Assembly (NCBI RefSeq): GCF_004342065.1
Contig: NZ_SLZU01000001.1
Span: 62,001 to 126,000, forward strand
Length of the DNA: 64,000 nucleotides
Direction: 5' to 3'
Source of the DNA: Primorskyibacter sedentarius
GTDB lineage: Bacteria; Pseudomonadota; Alphaproteobacteria; Rhodobacterales; Rhodobacteraceae
The position numbers and the translations under genes are program-made. Positions 52,745-62,239 of the stretch are shown in pieces. Position 1 is the first letter of the stretch, and each line of letters opens with the position of its first letter. Under the pieces are notes generated by a model. The model was not told the origin of the DNA, did no database searches, and saw only the letters and a program-made list of their open reading frames with translations.

Positions 52745-53731
52745 ATGGCGGACGGCATGATTGATATCGATGCAAAGCCCACCGAAGAAATCTCGGTACA
52801 GGACGTGTTCGGCATCGAATCGAACATGGTCGTAAAGGCCTTTGCCGACCGGACCGACCGCGTGCCGGACCTCGATTCGACCTACAAGTTCGATCCTGAC
52901 ACCACGCTCGCCATCCTTGCAGGCTTTGCCCATAACCGCCGGGTGATGATCCAGGGCTATCACGGCACGGGCAAATCGACCCATATCGAACAGGTTGCCG
53001 CCCGGCTGAACTGGCCCTGCGTGCGCGTCAACCTTGACAGCCATATCAGCCGGATCGACCTGATCGGCAAGGATGCGATCAAGCTGGTCGACGGCAAGCA
53101 GGTCACGCAATTCCAGGAAGGCATCCTGCCCTGGGCGCTGCGCAACCCCACGGCCATCGTGTTCGACGAATATGATGCGGGCCGCGCCGACGTGATGTTC
53201 GTGATCCAGCGTGTTCTGGAAGTCGACGGCAAGCTGACGCTGCTGGACCAGAACGAGGTGATCAACCCGCACAAGTATTTCCGCATCTTCGCGACCTCAA
53301 ACACCGTTGGTCTGGGCGATACGACCGGTCTGTATCACGGCACCCAGCAGATCAACCAGGGCCAGATGGACCGTTGGTCGCTGGTTGCGACGCTGAATTA
53401 CCTGTCGATCGATGCGGAATCCTCGATCATTCTGTCCAAGGCGCCGCATTACAACACCGAGAAGGGCCGCAAGACAGTGCGCCAGATGGTGACCGTCGCC
53501 GATCTGACCCGGACCGCGTTCATGAACGGGGATCTTTCCACGGTCATGAGCCCGCGGACTGTCATCGCATGGGCGCAGAACGCAGAGATTTTCCGCAATC
53601 TCGGCTATGCGTTCCGTGTGTCCTTCCTCAACAAGTGTGACGAGCTTGAGCGTCAGACGGTTGCAGAATTCTACCAGCGCTGCTTTGACGAAGAACTGCC
53701 GGAATCAGCAGCCAGCGTGAGCTTGGGCTGA
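52745..53731 (+). CDS. cobS: Aerobic cobaltochelatase subunit CobS
   Basis: A 328-residue AAA+ ATPase that, with CobT, powers CobN to insert cobalt into hydrogenobyrinic acid a,c-diamide during aerobic vitamin B12 synthesis. The Walker A is GYHGTGKST (about residues 71-79), Walker [11 protein letters not shown], and the sensor region [12 protein letters not shown]. The N-terminus has the CobS-specific segment ([20 protein letters not shown]). ATG 52745 follows AAAGGAGCG. It is divergent from the ECF sigma gene, and cobT follows after 145 bases. No cobalamin riboswitch was seen upstream. Confidence 0.96.
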   Translation: MADGMIDIDAKPTEEISVQDVFGIESNMVVKAFADRTDRVPDLDSTYKFDPDTTLAILAGFAHNRRVMIQGYHGTGKSTHIEQVAARLNWPCVRVNLDSHISRIDLIGKDAIKLVDGKQVTQFQEGILPWALRNPTAIVFDEYDAGRADVMFVIQRVLEVDGKLTLLDQNEVINPHKYFRIFATSNTVGLGDTTGLYHGTQQINQGQMDRWSLVATLNYLSIDAESSIILSKAPHYNTEKGRKTVRQMVTVADLTRTAFMNGDLSTVMSPRTVIAWAQNAEIFRNLGYAFRVSFLNKCDELERQTVAEFYQRCFDEELPESAASVSLG

Positions 53732-53876
53732 TCCCATCCGGCGGGCATTCCGATCCGGGCTGCCCGCCATAAAGACCGGTGCCGACTGGCCGCAACGTGT
53801 TTTCAAACTGTCCGGCCGTGCCCTATCATCGTGACAAACGCACCCGCGTGTGCGCCCGACTGAAAGGCGGATTGAC

Positions 53877-55754
53877 ATGAGCAAACCTTCCGACAACCCC
53901 GCCGACCCGTTCAAAAAGGCGCTGGCCGAGGCGACGAAGGTCATGGCGCATGACCCCGAGTTGAGTGTCAGCTATACGGTCGATCCTTCGGGCGTGTCGG
54001 GTGATGCGATGCGTCTGCCCCAGGTCAGCCGCCGCATGACGCGCGAAGAGGTGCTTCTGGCACGCGGGACAGCCGACGCGCTGGCCATGCATCGCCGCTA
54101 CAATGACGCAGGCACACATGCGCGCTATGCCCCGCCGGGGGATATGGCGCGCGAGCTTTATGAAGCCATGGAAACCGCCCGTTGCGAGGCGATGGGCGCG
54201 CGCGACATGCCCGGTACCGCAGGCAATATCGACGCCAAGATCGGCGCGGATGCAGCCAAACGGGGATATGCTCAGGTCAAGGAAGCCTCCGAGGCGCCTT
54301 TGTCCGTGGCGGCAGGTTACCTCGTACGGCATCTGGCAACAGGGCGCGATATGCCCGAGGGCGCGCAGAATGTCATGGAGCTGTGGCGCGGCTTCATCGA
54401 AGATCAGGCCGGCGGGTCATTGGACGACCTGCAAGAGGTTCTGTCCGATCAGAGCGCCTTTGCCAAGCTGACACGCAAGGTGATCTCAGACCTCGGCTAT
54501 GGCGATCAGCTGGGCGAGGACCCGGACGAGGTGGACGAAGACGCGCAGGACGATGCCGAAGAAGGCTCGGACGACGATCAGGAACCCGATTCCACCGGCC
54601 AGGACGATCAGGACGAAGACGAGGCCGAAGCCAATCCAGAACAGTCCCAGGACGAGACGCAGGATCAAAGTCAGGCCCAGGTCTCGATGGACGAGATGGC
54701 CGACGAGGAACTGGGCGAAGAGGCCGAGATGCCCGAAGGCGAGGCCCCGCTGGAGCCGCCGCCCCCTGCCCCGTTCTCCGAGGCCGATCCGGAATATGTC
54801 GTTTACGACACGGAATTCGACGAGGAAATCAACGCCGAAGACCTCGCCGAACCGGCAGAGCTGGAACGTCTGCGCGATTATCTCGACCAGCAGCTGGAAC
54901 CATTGAAAGGCGCGGTCTCGCGGCTGGCCAACAAGTTGCAACGCCGCCTTCAGGCGCAGCAAAGCCGTAGCTGGGAATTCGACCTCGAAGAAGGCATCCT
55001 TGATGCCGGGCGGCTGGCCCGTGTTGTCGTCAGCCCGACAACGCCTCTGTCCTTCAAGGTCGAAAAGGACATGGAGTTCCGCGACACGGTCGTGACGCTC
55101 CTGCTTGATAATTCCGGTTCCATGCGGGGGCGGCCCATCTCCATCGCCGCGATCTGTGCCGATGTCTTGGCGCGCACGCTGGAACGCTGTGACGTGAAGG
55201 TCGAGATCCTTGGCTTTACCACCCGCGCCTGGAAGGGCGGGATGGCGCGCGAGAAATGGCTGGGATCGGGGCGCGAGCAACAGCCCGGTCGTCTGAACGA
55301 TCTGCGCCACATTATCTACAAACGGGCGGATGCGCCCTGGCGTCGGGCCCGCGCCAACCTTGGCCTGATGATGAAGGAAGGGCTGCTGAAGGAAAACATC
55401 GACGGCGAGGCGCTGGAATGGGCGCATCGGCGCATGGTCGGACGCCCCGAGGCTCGCAAGATCCTGATGGTAATCTCGGACGGTGCCCCGGTTGATGACA
55501 GCACGCTAAGCGTCAACCCCGCGAATTTCCTTGAAAAACACCTGCGCGACGTGATCGCGATGGTGGAACGGCGCCGCCAGGTGGAATTGCTGGCCATCGG
55601 CATCGGCCATGACGTGACGCGCTACTATGACCGCGCCGTCACGATCACGGATGTGGAACAGCTGGCCGGTGCGATGACCGAACAACTGGCCGGGCTTTTC
55701 GACAGCGACCCTCGCGCCCGTGCCCGTCTGCTGGGTATCAAACGCGCAAGCTGA
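53877..55754 (+). CDS. cobT: Aerobic cobaltochelatase subunit CobT
   Basis: A 625-residue partner of CobS. An N-terminal helical domain ([20 protein letters not shown]) is followed by a very acidic, low-complexity region at ~205-300 (rich in Asp, Glu and Gln). A C-terminal von Willebrand A domain has the MIDAS motif in [13 protein letters not shown], plus [13 protein letters not shown]. CobS and CobT form a chaperone-like ring that acts on CobN; cobN is not in the window. ATG 53877 is chosen by the family N-terminus. A hairpin terminator follows. Confidence 0.96.
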   Translation: MSKPSDNPADPFKKALAEATKVMAHDPELSVSYTVDPSGVSGDAMRLPQVSRRMTREEVLLARGTADALAMHRRYNDAGTHARYAPPGDMARELYEAMETARCEAMGARDMPGTAGNIDAKIGADAAKRGYAQVKEASEAPLSVAAGYLVRHLATGRDMPEGAQNVMELWRGFIEDQAGGSLDDLQEVLSDQSAFAKLTRKVISDLGYGDQLGEDPDEVDEDAQDDAEEGSDDDQEPDSTGQDDQDEDEAEANPEQSQDETQDQSQAQVSMDEMADEELGEEAEMPEGEAPLEPPPPAPFSEADPEYVVYDTEFDEEINAEDLAEPAELERLRDYLDQQLEPLKGAVSRLANKLQRRLQAQQSRSWEFDLEEGILDAGRLARVVVSPTTPLSFKVEKDMEFRDTVVTLLLDNSGSMRGRPISIAAICADVLARTLERCDVKVEILGFTTRAWKGGMAREKWLGSGREQQPGRLNDLRHIIYKRADAPWRRARANLGLMMKEGLLKENIDGEALEWAHRRMVGRPEARKILMVISDGAPVDDSTLSVNPANFLEKHLRDVIAMVERRRQVELLAIGIGHDVTRYYDRAVTITDVEQLAGAMTEQLAGLFDSDPRARARLLGIKRAS

Positions 55755-55773
55755 CAATGCCCGCGTGACTGTG

Positions 55774-55803
55774 TTCCCGGCGGTATCGCTGCCGGGAATT
55801 TGT
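55774..55803 (+). terminator. Terminator-like hairpin after cobT
   Basis: TTCCCGGC (55774-55781) pairs with GCCGGGAA (55791-55798) around a nine-base loop, followed by TTTG. The U-run is short, so efficiency is uncertain. Confidence 0.6.
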
Positions 55804-55903
55804 ATCCTTTGTAATTGGTGCGCCTTCTGGCGCGGCACGGCGTCTGACCGTGAGATTGGTGTTCCAGAACGATAGATTTCCGCAGCCTGAACCGGAGGGG
55901 CAG

Positions 55904-57700
55904 ATGTACCAGCAGTTCGAAGAAACAGCGCAACCCGAAAAGGGGCCGGAACGGCTTGACGCTTTGCGTACGCAGATCAAGGCAGAGGGGCTCGACGGGT
56001 TTCTGGTACCGCGCGCGGATGTGCATCAGGGCGAATATGTTGCCCCGCGAGATGACCGTCTGGCTTGGCTCACGGGCTTCACTGGTTCTGCCGGGTTCTG
56101 TGCCGCGCTCAAGGATGCTGCGGGCGTCTTCATCGACGGGCGCTACCGCGTGCAGGTCAAGGCGCAGGTGGCCGATGCATACACGCCCATCCCATGGCCA
56201 GAGGTGACATTGGCCGAATGGCTGCGCATCAGGTTGCCGCATGGGGGCCGCGTCGGGTTTGACCCATGGCTGCACACGCCATCGCAAATCAGCGACCTTG
56301 AAGAAGCGCTGGAAGGCAGCCGCATCGAAATCCTGCGCTGCGCAAACCTTGTGGACAGGATCTGGCAGGACCAGCCTGGCCCGCCGATGGCGCCCGTCAT
56401 TACCCAACCGATGGATTTTGCTGGCGAGGCCCATCAGGCAAAGATCGACCGCCTCGCAAAGAGTCTGCGGAGTAAAGGGATCGCAAACTCCGTGCTGACC
56501 CTGCCTGACAGCATCTGCTGGCTGCTCAATATTCGCGGCAGCGACATTGCCCGCAATCCGGTTGCGCAAGGCTTTGCCGTTCTCTCTGCAAAGGGCCAAG
56601 TCGTGCTCTATATGGCGCCCGAAAAACTGGGCGAGGTCGGCGAAACGCTGGGAAGCTCCGTCGAAATCCGCGCGCCGTCGCGATTTGCCCTCGATCTGGC
56701 GGTGCTCGAGGGGCCGGTGGGTGTGGATCACGCAACAGCCCCGCTGGCAGTCGTCGATGCGCTGACGGCCGCGAAAGTCGAAACCCGCGATCTGCCCGAT
56801 CCCTGCATCCTGCCCAAGGCCTGCAAGAACAGTGTCGAGATCGAGGGCGCGCGCGCGGCGCATCGTCGTGACGGGGTGGCGATGGTGCGCTTCCTCGCCT
56901 GGCTCGACGCGCAAGCGCCCGGCACCCTGACCGAGATTGACGTGGTCCGACAGCTGGAAAACGAACGCCGCGCCACGAACGCCCTGCGGGACATCAGCTT
57001 CGAGACGATCTCGGGCGCCGGGGCGCATGGCGCCATCGTGCATTACCGCGTCACCGAAGCGACGAATGCCGCTGTCGAGGATGGGCAGTTGCTGCTGGTC
57101 GACAGCGGCGGGCAATATCAGGACGGCACCACCGACATCACCCGGACAATGGCGATTGGCGCGCCGGGGGGCGAGGAATGCGAGGCTTTTACCCGCGTTC
57201 TGAAGGGCATGATCGCACTCAGCCGGGTGCGTTGGCCCGCAGGGCTGGCCGGGCGCGATCTGGATGTGCTCGCCCGCGTCGCATTGTGGGAGGCGGGGCT
57301 GGATTACGCCCACGGCACCGGTCATGGCGTCGGCAGCTATCTCAGCGTGCATGAAGGCCCCGCGCGGCTGTCGCGCAGCGGAACTGTCCCGCTGGAGCCG
57401 GGCATGATCCTGTCCAATGAGCCCGGTTTCTACCGCGAAGGGGCCTATGGCATCCGCATCGAAAATCTGGTTGTGGTGCAAGAGGCCCCAGCCATCGCGG
57501 GCGGCACCGTCGACAAGATGCTGTGTTTCGAGACACTGACTTTTGTCCCGATTGACCGCCGCCTGATCGTGCCCGACATGTTGACAACGCCAGAGCGCGA
57601 CTGGCTGAACACCTATCACGCCGAATGCAACGAAAGACTGGCGCCGCTTGTCGGTGCGGCAGTGCGCCCGTGGCTAGATGCCGCAACGGCGCCTCTTTGA
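55904..57700 (+). CDS. Aminopeptidase P family protein (Xaa-Pro aminopeptidase)
   Basis: A 598-residue M24B metallopeptidase that removes an N-terminal residue preceding Pro. It has the three-domain layout of the long, eukaryote-like aminopeptidase P: two creatinase-like N-terminal domains (LDGFLVPRADVHQGEYV, RLAWLTGFTGSAGF) and the pita-bread catalytic domain. Metal ligands are the two Asp in LLVDSGGQYQDGTTDITR, His in GTGHGVGSYLSVHE, and Glu in ILSNEPGFY and IRIENLVVV. There is no signal peptide. ATG 55904 follows GGAGGGG. Confidence 0.95.
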   Translation: MYQQFEETAQPEKGPERLDALRTQIKAEGLDGFLVPRADVHQGEYVAPRDDRLAWLTGFTGSAGFCAALKDAAGVFIDGRYRVQVKAQVADAYTPIPWPEVTLAEWLRIRLPHGGRVGFDPWLHTPSQISDLEEALEGSRIEILRCANLVDRIWQDQPGPPMAPVITQPMDFAGEAHQAKIDRLAKSLRSKGIANSVLTLPDSICWLLNIRGSDIARNPVAQGFAVLSAKGQVVLYMAPEKLGEVGETLGSSVEIRAPSRFALDLAVLEGPVGVDHATAPLAVVDALTAAKVETRDLPDPCILPKACKNSVEIEGARAAHRRDGVAMVRFLAWLDAQAPGTLTEIDVVRQLENERRATNALRDISFETISGAGAHGAIVHYRVTEATNAAVEDGQLLLVDSGGQYQDGTTDITRTMAIGAPGGEECEAFTRVLKGMIALSRVRWPAGLAGRDLDVLARVALWEAGLDYAHGTGHGVGSYLSVHEGPARLSRSGTVPLEPGMILSNEPGFYREGAYGIRIENLVVVQEAPAIAGGTVDKMLCFETLTFVPIDRRLIVPDMLTTPERDWLNTYHAECNERLAPLVGAAVRPWLDAATAPL

Positions 57701-57760
57701 CATTGCACTGTTACAAACTGGCTCATAACCTCCGCCGAGCCCACGGAAAGGGATAATTAC

Positions 57761-58105
57761 ATGGCAAGCCATATCACGATACGCAAGGCAGAAGGCACCT
57801 GGGTGGTGCGCGCAGGCGGCGCCGTTCTGGGAGAAAGCAACAACGCGCTGGAACTGCAAGAGGGCGATTACCCGCCGGTGATCTACTTCCCACGCTCTGA
57901 CCTGGCGATGGCGTTTCTTGAGCCAACAGATCACAAGACCACCAGCCCCCATATGGGGGAGGCGAGCTATTTCTCCATCGTGACCAAGAGCCAGACGTTG
58001 GAAAACGCCGTCTGGTCTTATGAGAACCCGAAAGAGGGCGTCGAAGAGATCCGCGACCACCTTGGGTTCTATGTCGGCGATTATCTGGCGGTGGAACAGC
58101 TTTGA
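57761..58105 (+). CDS. DUF427 domain protein
   Basis: A 114-residue single-domain protein of the DUF427 family, a small beta-rich (cupin-like) fold. It shows the typical opening TIRKAEGTWVVRAGGAVLGES, then PPVIYFPRSDLAMAFLEP, and near the end ENAVWSYENPKEGVEEIRDHLGFY across its turn. It is common in bacteria and fungi without an established activity. It lies 60 bases after the aminopeptidase gene and ends at a strong terminator. Confidence 0.9.
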   Translation: MASHITIRKAEGTWVVRAGGAVLGESNNALELQEGDYPPVIYFPRSDLAMAFLEPTDHKTTSPHMGEASYFSIVTKSQTLENAVWSYENPKEGVEEIRDHLGFYVGDYLAVEQL

Positions 58106-58142
58106 TCCCGCCCCGCCCGTAACGGCGACGCCTTATGACAAT

Positions 58143-58185
58143 CCGCGCCTCCCCCTGCATTTTGGGGTTGGCGCGGTTTTCTTTT
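58143..58185 (+). terminator. Terminator after the DUF427 gene
   Basis: CCGCGCC (58143-58149) pairs with GGCGCGG (58170-58176), with an inner CCCC/GGGG extension and loop TGCATTTT. It is followed by TTTT-C-TTTT (58177-58185). Confidence 0.82.
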
Positions 58186-58240
58186 CACACATCGGCTTTT
58201 GCAGCAGCGGGTGAGTGATCCGCGAGCTCTGGATCAGCCC

Positions 58241-58876
58241 TTACGGCTTGCGCCGGGCCAGCAGCAATGTGTGACCCGCGCAATCGGGATCTTCGGGCAC
58301 GAAATCCTCGCATTCCAGACCGGCCGCCTCAAGGATCTTGGTGTATTCCGCCACATCCAGTGAGGCGTGATAGACCGTCTCACCGGCGACCGTGCCTGTG
58401 GCCTCGCCCGCCCCCGGCCCCACGGTCAGCAACAAACGCCCGCCCTTGGCGACGTGTCCGGCGATGCGCGGAAGTGCGACACGCTGCGCCTGCTCCGTCA
58501 GGTGAAAGAAGCTGCCCCACCCGATGACAGCGTCGAATTGCCGTCCCAGTGACAATGTCGTCATATCCGCCAATCGCCATGTTGCACCGGGAAACCGCGC
58601 GCTTGCGATCCGTAGCATCGGCTCTGCGAAATCGACACCGGTCACGCTGAAGCCCCGCTCGAGTAACCACGCAGCAATCGGTTCGCCCGTACCGCAGCCC
58701 AGATCCAGCACTGCCCCGCCGGGGGGCACATGCTGAACCGTACGTTCCAGCCATCGCCGTTCGAACAGCGAACGGTTGCGGGTCTTGTCCCACGCCTCGG
58801 CATGGCGCTCGTAGGTTGCGCGGACCGATCGGGCCAGCCGGGCCATCTCTGCCGCGTCGGGTTTCCGGTCGCTCAT
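58241..58876 (-). CDS. Class I SAM-dependent methyltransferase
   Basis: A 211-residue small-molecule methyltransferase with the standard Rossmann motifs: I, VLDLGCGTGEPIAAWL; II, VTGVDFAEPML; III, ATWRLADMTTL; then FDAVIGWGSFFHL and a C-terminal LLLTVGPGAGEATG. The N-terminus RATYERHAEAWDKTRNRS resembles UbiE/tellurite-type enzymes, but the substrate is not defined. Its ATG overlaps the stop of the preceding M15-like gene by four bases, so the two are coupled. It is the last gene of a minus-strand cluster that begins with an MFS gene. Confidence 0.9.
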   Translation of the reverse strand: MSDRKPDAAEMARLARSVRATYERHAEAWDKTRNRSLFERRWLERTVQHVPPGGAVLDLGCGTGEPIAAWLLERGFSVTGVDFAEPMLRIASARFPGATWRLADMTTLSLGRQFDAVIGWGSFFHLTEQAQRVALPRIAGHVAKGGRLLLTVGPGAGEATGTVAGETVYHASLDVAEYTKILEAAGLECEDFVPEDPDCAGHTLLLARRKP

Positions 58877-59505
58877 GGCAGGGCAACCCCCTTGAATGGC
58901 GGAAAGTCGGCATAACGTTTGCGGCGGTCGTCAAGCGGCTCGGCCGGGTTGTCACCTGCCTTCAGCAGCGTGCCACGCGGGGCGATATAGCTGTCGATCC
59001 GGCGCAGCCGCACTGGCCGCCAGACAAGGTTGAAGGCGCAGAGTTTCGGGAAAAACCAGATCTCGGAATAATCCAGATGGTCATGCATCCACCAAGCCAG
59101 ATCGCGCCAATCGCGACCCTTGGCATACCGGTCGGCAAACCACGGGATCACGACGGAGGCGCCCGCAATCCGCGCGGCACCCTCCCCCCGGTCCCAAATG
59201 TGGCATTCCAGCGGGTTGTCGTTTCGGGCGCAGTTCAGCCGGTGTTCATTGCCATAAGCGTTCAAGGCGGCCGAGCGATATCCGGAGCGTATGGCAATCC
59301 GCCCGAAGGTTTCCGTCAGCGGGTCGAGCAGCGTTTCGCAAAGCGCCCGCCCGGTCTCGATCACCAGATCGGGATTGTCGGGAATGTTCGGGATGCCGTG
59401 AAAGCCGCTGATTTCCGAATAGAGGAAATCGCGCATGTAGAAATGCCGCGACAGCCGGGTGCGTCCGAAGGTTTCCAACGACCACATGCTGCCGGGCCGC
59501 CGCAT
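58873..59505 (-). CDS. Peptidase M15-like protein (D,D-peptidase fold)
   Basis: A 210-residue protein with the segment GRIAIRSGYRSAALNAYGN, which resembles the substrate-binding opening of M15 D-Ala-D-Ala peptidases (SGYRS). The expected metal residues are less regular (NEHRLNC, then LECHIWDR), so activity is uncertain and it may be a degenerate or specialised member. There is no signal peptide, which argues for a cytoplasmic role. The start may be ATG 59505 or ATG 59487 (MWSLETFG). It is coupled to the methyltransferase by the ATGA overlap. Confidence 0.6.
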   Translation of the reverse strand: MRRPGSMWSLETFGRTRLSRHFYMRDFLYSEISGFHGIPNIPDNPDLVIETGRALCETLLDPLTETFGRIAIRSGYRSAALNAYGNEHRLNCARNDNPLECHIWDRGEGAARIAGASVVIPWFADRYAKGRDWRDLAWWMHDHLDYSEIWFFPKLCAFNLVWRPVRLRRIDSYIAPRGTLLKAGDNPAEPLDDRRKRYADFPPFKGVALP

Positions 59506-59532
59506 CAGGATCTGCCGCCGTCCGGCATGGGA

Positions 59533-59958
59533 TCAGTACCCGTTCCAGCGGAAGGCGCCCTCGGGTGACAGGGCCGAGAACGGGTTGTGGGCGATCTCCC
59601 AGATATGACCGTCGGGATCGGCGAAATAGCCATGATAGCCGCCCCAGAAGGATTCGACCGCCGGTTTCAGAATCTTCGCGCCTGCCGCCCTGGCGCTGGC
59701 CATCACCGCGTCCACGCCCTCGCGGTCCGGCAGGTTATGGGCCAATGTCATCGCGCCGGTGCCAAGCGTCTGGGCAGGCACGCCGATATCTTTGGCCAGC
59801 GCATCCAGCCCGTAAAGGCCAAGCGTCTGGCTCAGCAGGTCAAACGCGATCACGCCGTCGGGGCTGTCGACACGTTGCCAGCCAAGCGCCTCGTAGAAGG
59901 CCGCCGCGCGCTCCATGTCGCGGACGCCAAGCGTGACAAGGCTGATGCGTTGATCCAT
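59533..59958 (-). CDS. VOC (glyoxalase-fold) family protein
   Basis: A 141-residue vicinal-oxygen-chelate protein. MDQRISLVTLGVRDMERAAAFYEALGW is the typical first beta-alpha unit read across its turn, and GYFADPDGHIWEIAHNP is the C-terminal metal-ligand strand with the Glu. This variant is a lactoylglutathione-lyase-like protein of undefined substrate. ATG 59958 is preferred over an in-frame start 19 codons upstream. It belongs to the minus-strand cluster and is unrelated in detail to the VOC gene at 10831. Confidence 0.88.
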   Translation of the reverse strand: MDQRISLVTLGVRDMERAAAFYEALGWQRVDSPDGVIAFDLLSQTLGLYGLDALAKDIGVPAQTLGTGAMTLAHNLPDREGVDAVMASARAAGAKILKPAVESFWGGYHGYFADPDGHIWEIAHNPFSALSPEGAFRWNGY

Positions 59959-60033
59959 ATGCCGATCCTCCCTCTGATCTGCGCCCAGCCTGCGCCGCGC
60001 AGCCCGTCGCGGCAACCCGTTTCCTGTGCTGCG

Positions 60034-60783
60034 TCAGTCCGGCACTTCCGCGCGGGCAAGGACCTCTTCGACCGACGACTCGATCAGGGCCAGACAGTCG
60101 GCATCGGAAAACCGGTGATCGGCGCCATCCACCAACACCAGCCGCATATCGGGTGAGGCCGCGTGATCCAGCAGTTTCAGCGCCCGGTCGGGATGCACGG
60201 CGGTGTCGGCCGTCCCCTGCAAAAGGCGCACCGGGAAGGGCAGCTCCAGCGGGTCGCGCAGGACCAGATGTTTGCGCCCGTCCTCGATCAGGCGGCGCGT
60301 CACGATGTAGGGGTCGCCATAATCCGACGGCAGCGCCACCTGCCCGTCCTGCATGATCGCCTTGCGCTGTTCCGCGTCAAAGTCGGCCCAGAAACCGTCC
60401 TCGGTGAAATCCGGCGCGCCAGCGATGGTCACCAACCCGGCCACATCTGCCAGCCGCTGCGTCATCAGCAAGGCAATCCATCCGCCCATCGAAGAGCCTA
60501 CCAGCAGGACGGGGCCTTCGGTCACGGCCTCGATCACCGATTGCGCATCCTCGGCCCAGTCGCCGATGCAGCCATCCTCGAATTTGCCGCCGGAATCGCC
60601 ATGACCGGAATAGTCGAACCGCAGAAAGGCACGGCCAGTCTCTTGTGCCCAATCCTCCAGATGCACGGCCTTGGTGCCCTGCATGTCGGATTTGTAGCCG
60701 CCCAGAAAGACCACTGTGGGGCCCGTGCCGGGCGTGTATTCATAGGCAATGCGACGCCCGGCGGCGGTGTCGTGAAATTCCAT
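60034..60783 (-). CDS. Alpha/beta hydrolase
   Basis: A 249-residue serine hydrolase. The nucleophile elbow is VGSSMGGWIALL, the oxyanion segment VVFLGGYKSDMQG, the acid Asp probably in LLQGTADTAVHPDRA, and the His in VDGADHRFSDADC. The order and spacing are those of small carboxylesterases, peptidase-like hydrolases and palmitoyl-protein-thioesterase relatives. No signal peptide is present. ATG 60783 is chosen over an in-frame start 18 codons upstream. It lies between a VOC gene and an MFS gene in the minus-strand cluster. Confidence 0.88.
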   Translation of the reverse strand: MEFHDTAAGRRIAYEYTPGTGPTVVFLGGYKSDMQGTKAVHLEDWAQETGRAFLRFDYSGHGDSGGKFEDGCIGDWAEDAQSVIEAVTEGPVLLVGSSMGGWIALLMTQRLADVAGLVTIAGAPDFTEDGFWADFDAEQRKAIMQDGQVALPSDYGDPYIVTRRLIEDGRKHLVLRDPLELPFPVRLLQGTADTAVHPDRALKLLDHAASPDMRLVLVDGADHRFSDADCLALIESSVEEVLARAEVPD

Positions 60784-60855
60784 GTCCGCTCCTTGAGGTT
60801 TTCGTGGGATCATGCCGGGGGGTGCGGCGGGCTTCAACGCGATAATGCGCGGTTT

Positions 60856-62109
60856 TCAGTCTGCCTCCACCTCGCGCAGCCCCAGCGCCAGCACGCCTCC
60901 CACAGCAGAAAGAACCGCAAAGCCGCAAAGTGCCGCAACGGGGCCAAGCAGGCTCAGCCCGCCGCCAAGCGCGCCGGTGAGCAACAGCAGCGTGCCGATC
61001 ACCGTGTTGGCAAGGGCTGCGTAGGTGGATCGCTGATCCTCGGGCGACATGTCGACCAGATAGGTCGACCGCCCCTGCCTGACGCCGTGATAAGCGAGCA
61101 TCAGGGCAAACAGGATGGCCGGGATCACGAATTGCGCCTGCGCGATCCCTACCCATGCCGCGACCGGTGCAGCCGCGATGGCCAGCGCGCCGCCGAAACC
61201 TGCCAGCGCCAGAACCCAGCGCGACGACCGGTCCGACAAGCGGCCCCAGATGTAAGAGCTGACGAATGACGCTGCAGCCGAGGCCAGGACCAGGGCTCCC
61301 AGCTTGCCCAGAGCCGATCCGTCGCCACCGCTCAGCAACACCAGATAGGGCGGAGCCAGTGCCGTTGCGGCCAAGGCGCCTCGGACAAGGATATAGCGGC
61401 GAAACTGCGCATCCTCGCGCAGCGGCGACAGATCAAGCGCGGGGGCATTCGTATCCTCTGACGCGTCCTCTTGCAGCGTGGCGAACAGCGCCGCTGCCGC
61501 CAGCCACAGGCAGGCTGCCAACCCCACCGCAACCGCAAGCGCAGAGACGCTTTGCAGCCAGCCGCTTATCAGCAGCAGCGCAAAGATCACCACCCCGGCG
61601 GCCGAGGCAGACCCGGCCACGCCCGTCACAGCCCCGCGCCGCGTTTTGGCTACGGTCTTGCCCAGCACGTCCTTGTAGCTGACCGAGGCACAGGCCCGCG
61701 ACACGGCCAGCACTGCCAGAAGCGCGCAGATGACCAGCCCCGCCGCGACACCTTCCAGCGTCAGGGCGGCCAGTGCGATGCCCGCCGCCGCCAGCCCCTG
61801 CCCGACCGACCCCACGACCCACGCCCATTTGCGGTGCTTCATGCGGCGCACCCAACCGGCCAGGGCAAGTTGCGGAAGCAAGGCCCCCGCCTCCCGGATC
61901 GGCACCAGCAGGCCCGTCAGGTAAGCAGGCGCACCGATGGCGTTCAGCAGCCAGCTTAGCACCAGCTTGGGATCGATCAGCCCGTCAGCGATCTTCGTCA
62001 TGCTGAGCGAGGCCATGTGGCGAACCCCGTTGCGGGCCTCTTTTGCAGAAATGTCCGCCTCTGCGCCTGTCACGGCCTCGAAAACCGTTTCCACTTTCTG
62101 CTCTGCCAT
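60856..62109 (-). CDS. MFS transporter
   Basis: A 417-residue membrane protein with about ten to twelve hydrophobic segments and the major-facilitator layout. It begins with an unusually long, soluble N-terminus containing VRHMASLSMTKIADGLIDPK, then LTGLLVPIREAGALLPQLALAG and further helices. A cytoplasmic loop in the middle (LQEDASEDTNAPALDLSPLREDAQFRR over ~25 residues) separates the halves. Substrate is unknown. ATG 62109 is selected over an in-frame start 81 codons upstream that would run into the thrS promoter region. It is divergent from thrS. Confidence 0.85.
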   Translation of the reverse strand: MAEQKVETVFEAVTGAEADISAKEARNGVRHMASLSMTKIADGLIDPKLVLSWLLNAIGAPAYLTGLLVPIREAGALLPQLALAGWVRRMKHRKWAWVVGSVGQGLAAAGIALAALTLEGVAAGLVICALLAVLAVSRACASVSYKDVLGKTVAKTRRGAVTGVAGSASAAGVVIFALLLISGWLQSVSALAVAVGLAACLWLAAAALFATLQEDASEDTNAPALDLSPLREDAQFRRYILVRGALAATALAPPYLVLLSGGDGSALGKLGALVLASAAASFVSSYIWGRLSDRSSRWVLALAGFGGALAIAAAPVAAWVGIAQAQFVIPAILFALMLAYHGVRQGRSTYLVDMSPEDQRSTYAALANTVIGTLLLLTGALGGGLSLLGPVAALCGFAVLSAVGGVLALGLREVEAD

Positions 62110-62239
62110 ATCCCTGCCTCTTCGTCCGGTTCGCCATCCCGCGCGTCTTGACACGTGCCGCGCCAATGGGCACATAGCGCGCAAGACATAACCCGCAACC
62201 GGGCGTTCCGTGGGCGCCAAACTGACGAGGAGCCGGCCA

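Noticed and set aside
54529-54780. Highly acidic repeat-like stretch inside cobT, considered as a tandem repeat or frameshift
   Set aside because: The frame is intact and acidic low-complexity linkers are normal in CobT.
55625-57619. 664-codon minus-strand frame opposite aminopeptidase P
   Set aside because: The longest antisense frame here, but its sequence is compositional noise and it overlaps a gene with all its metal ligands intact.
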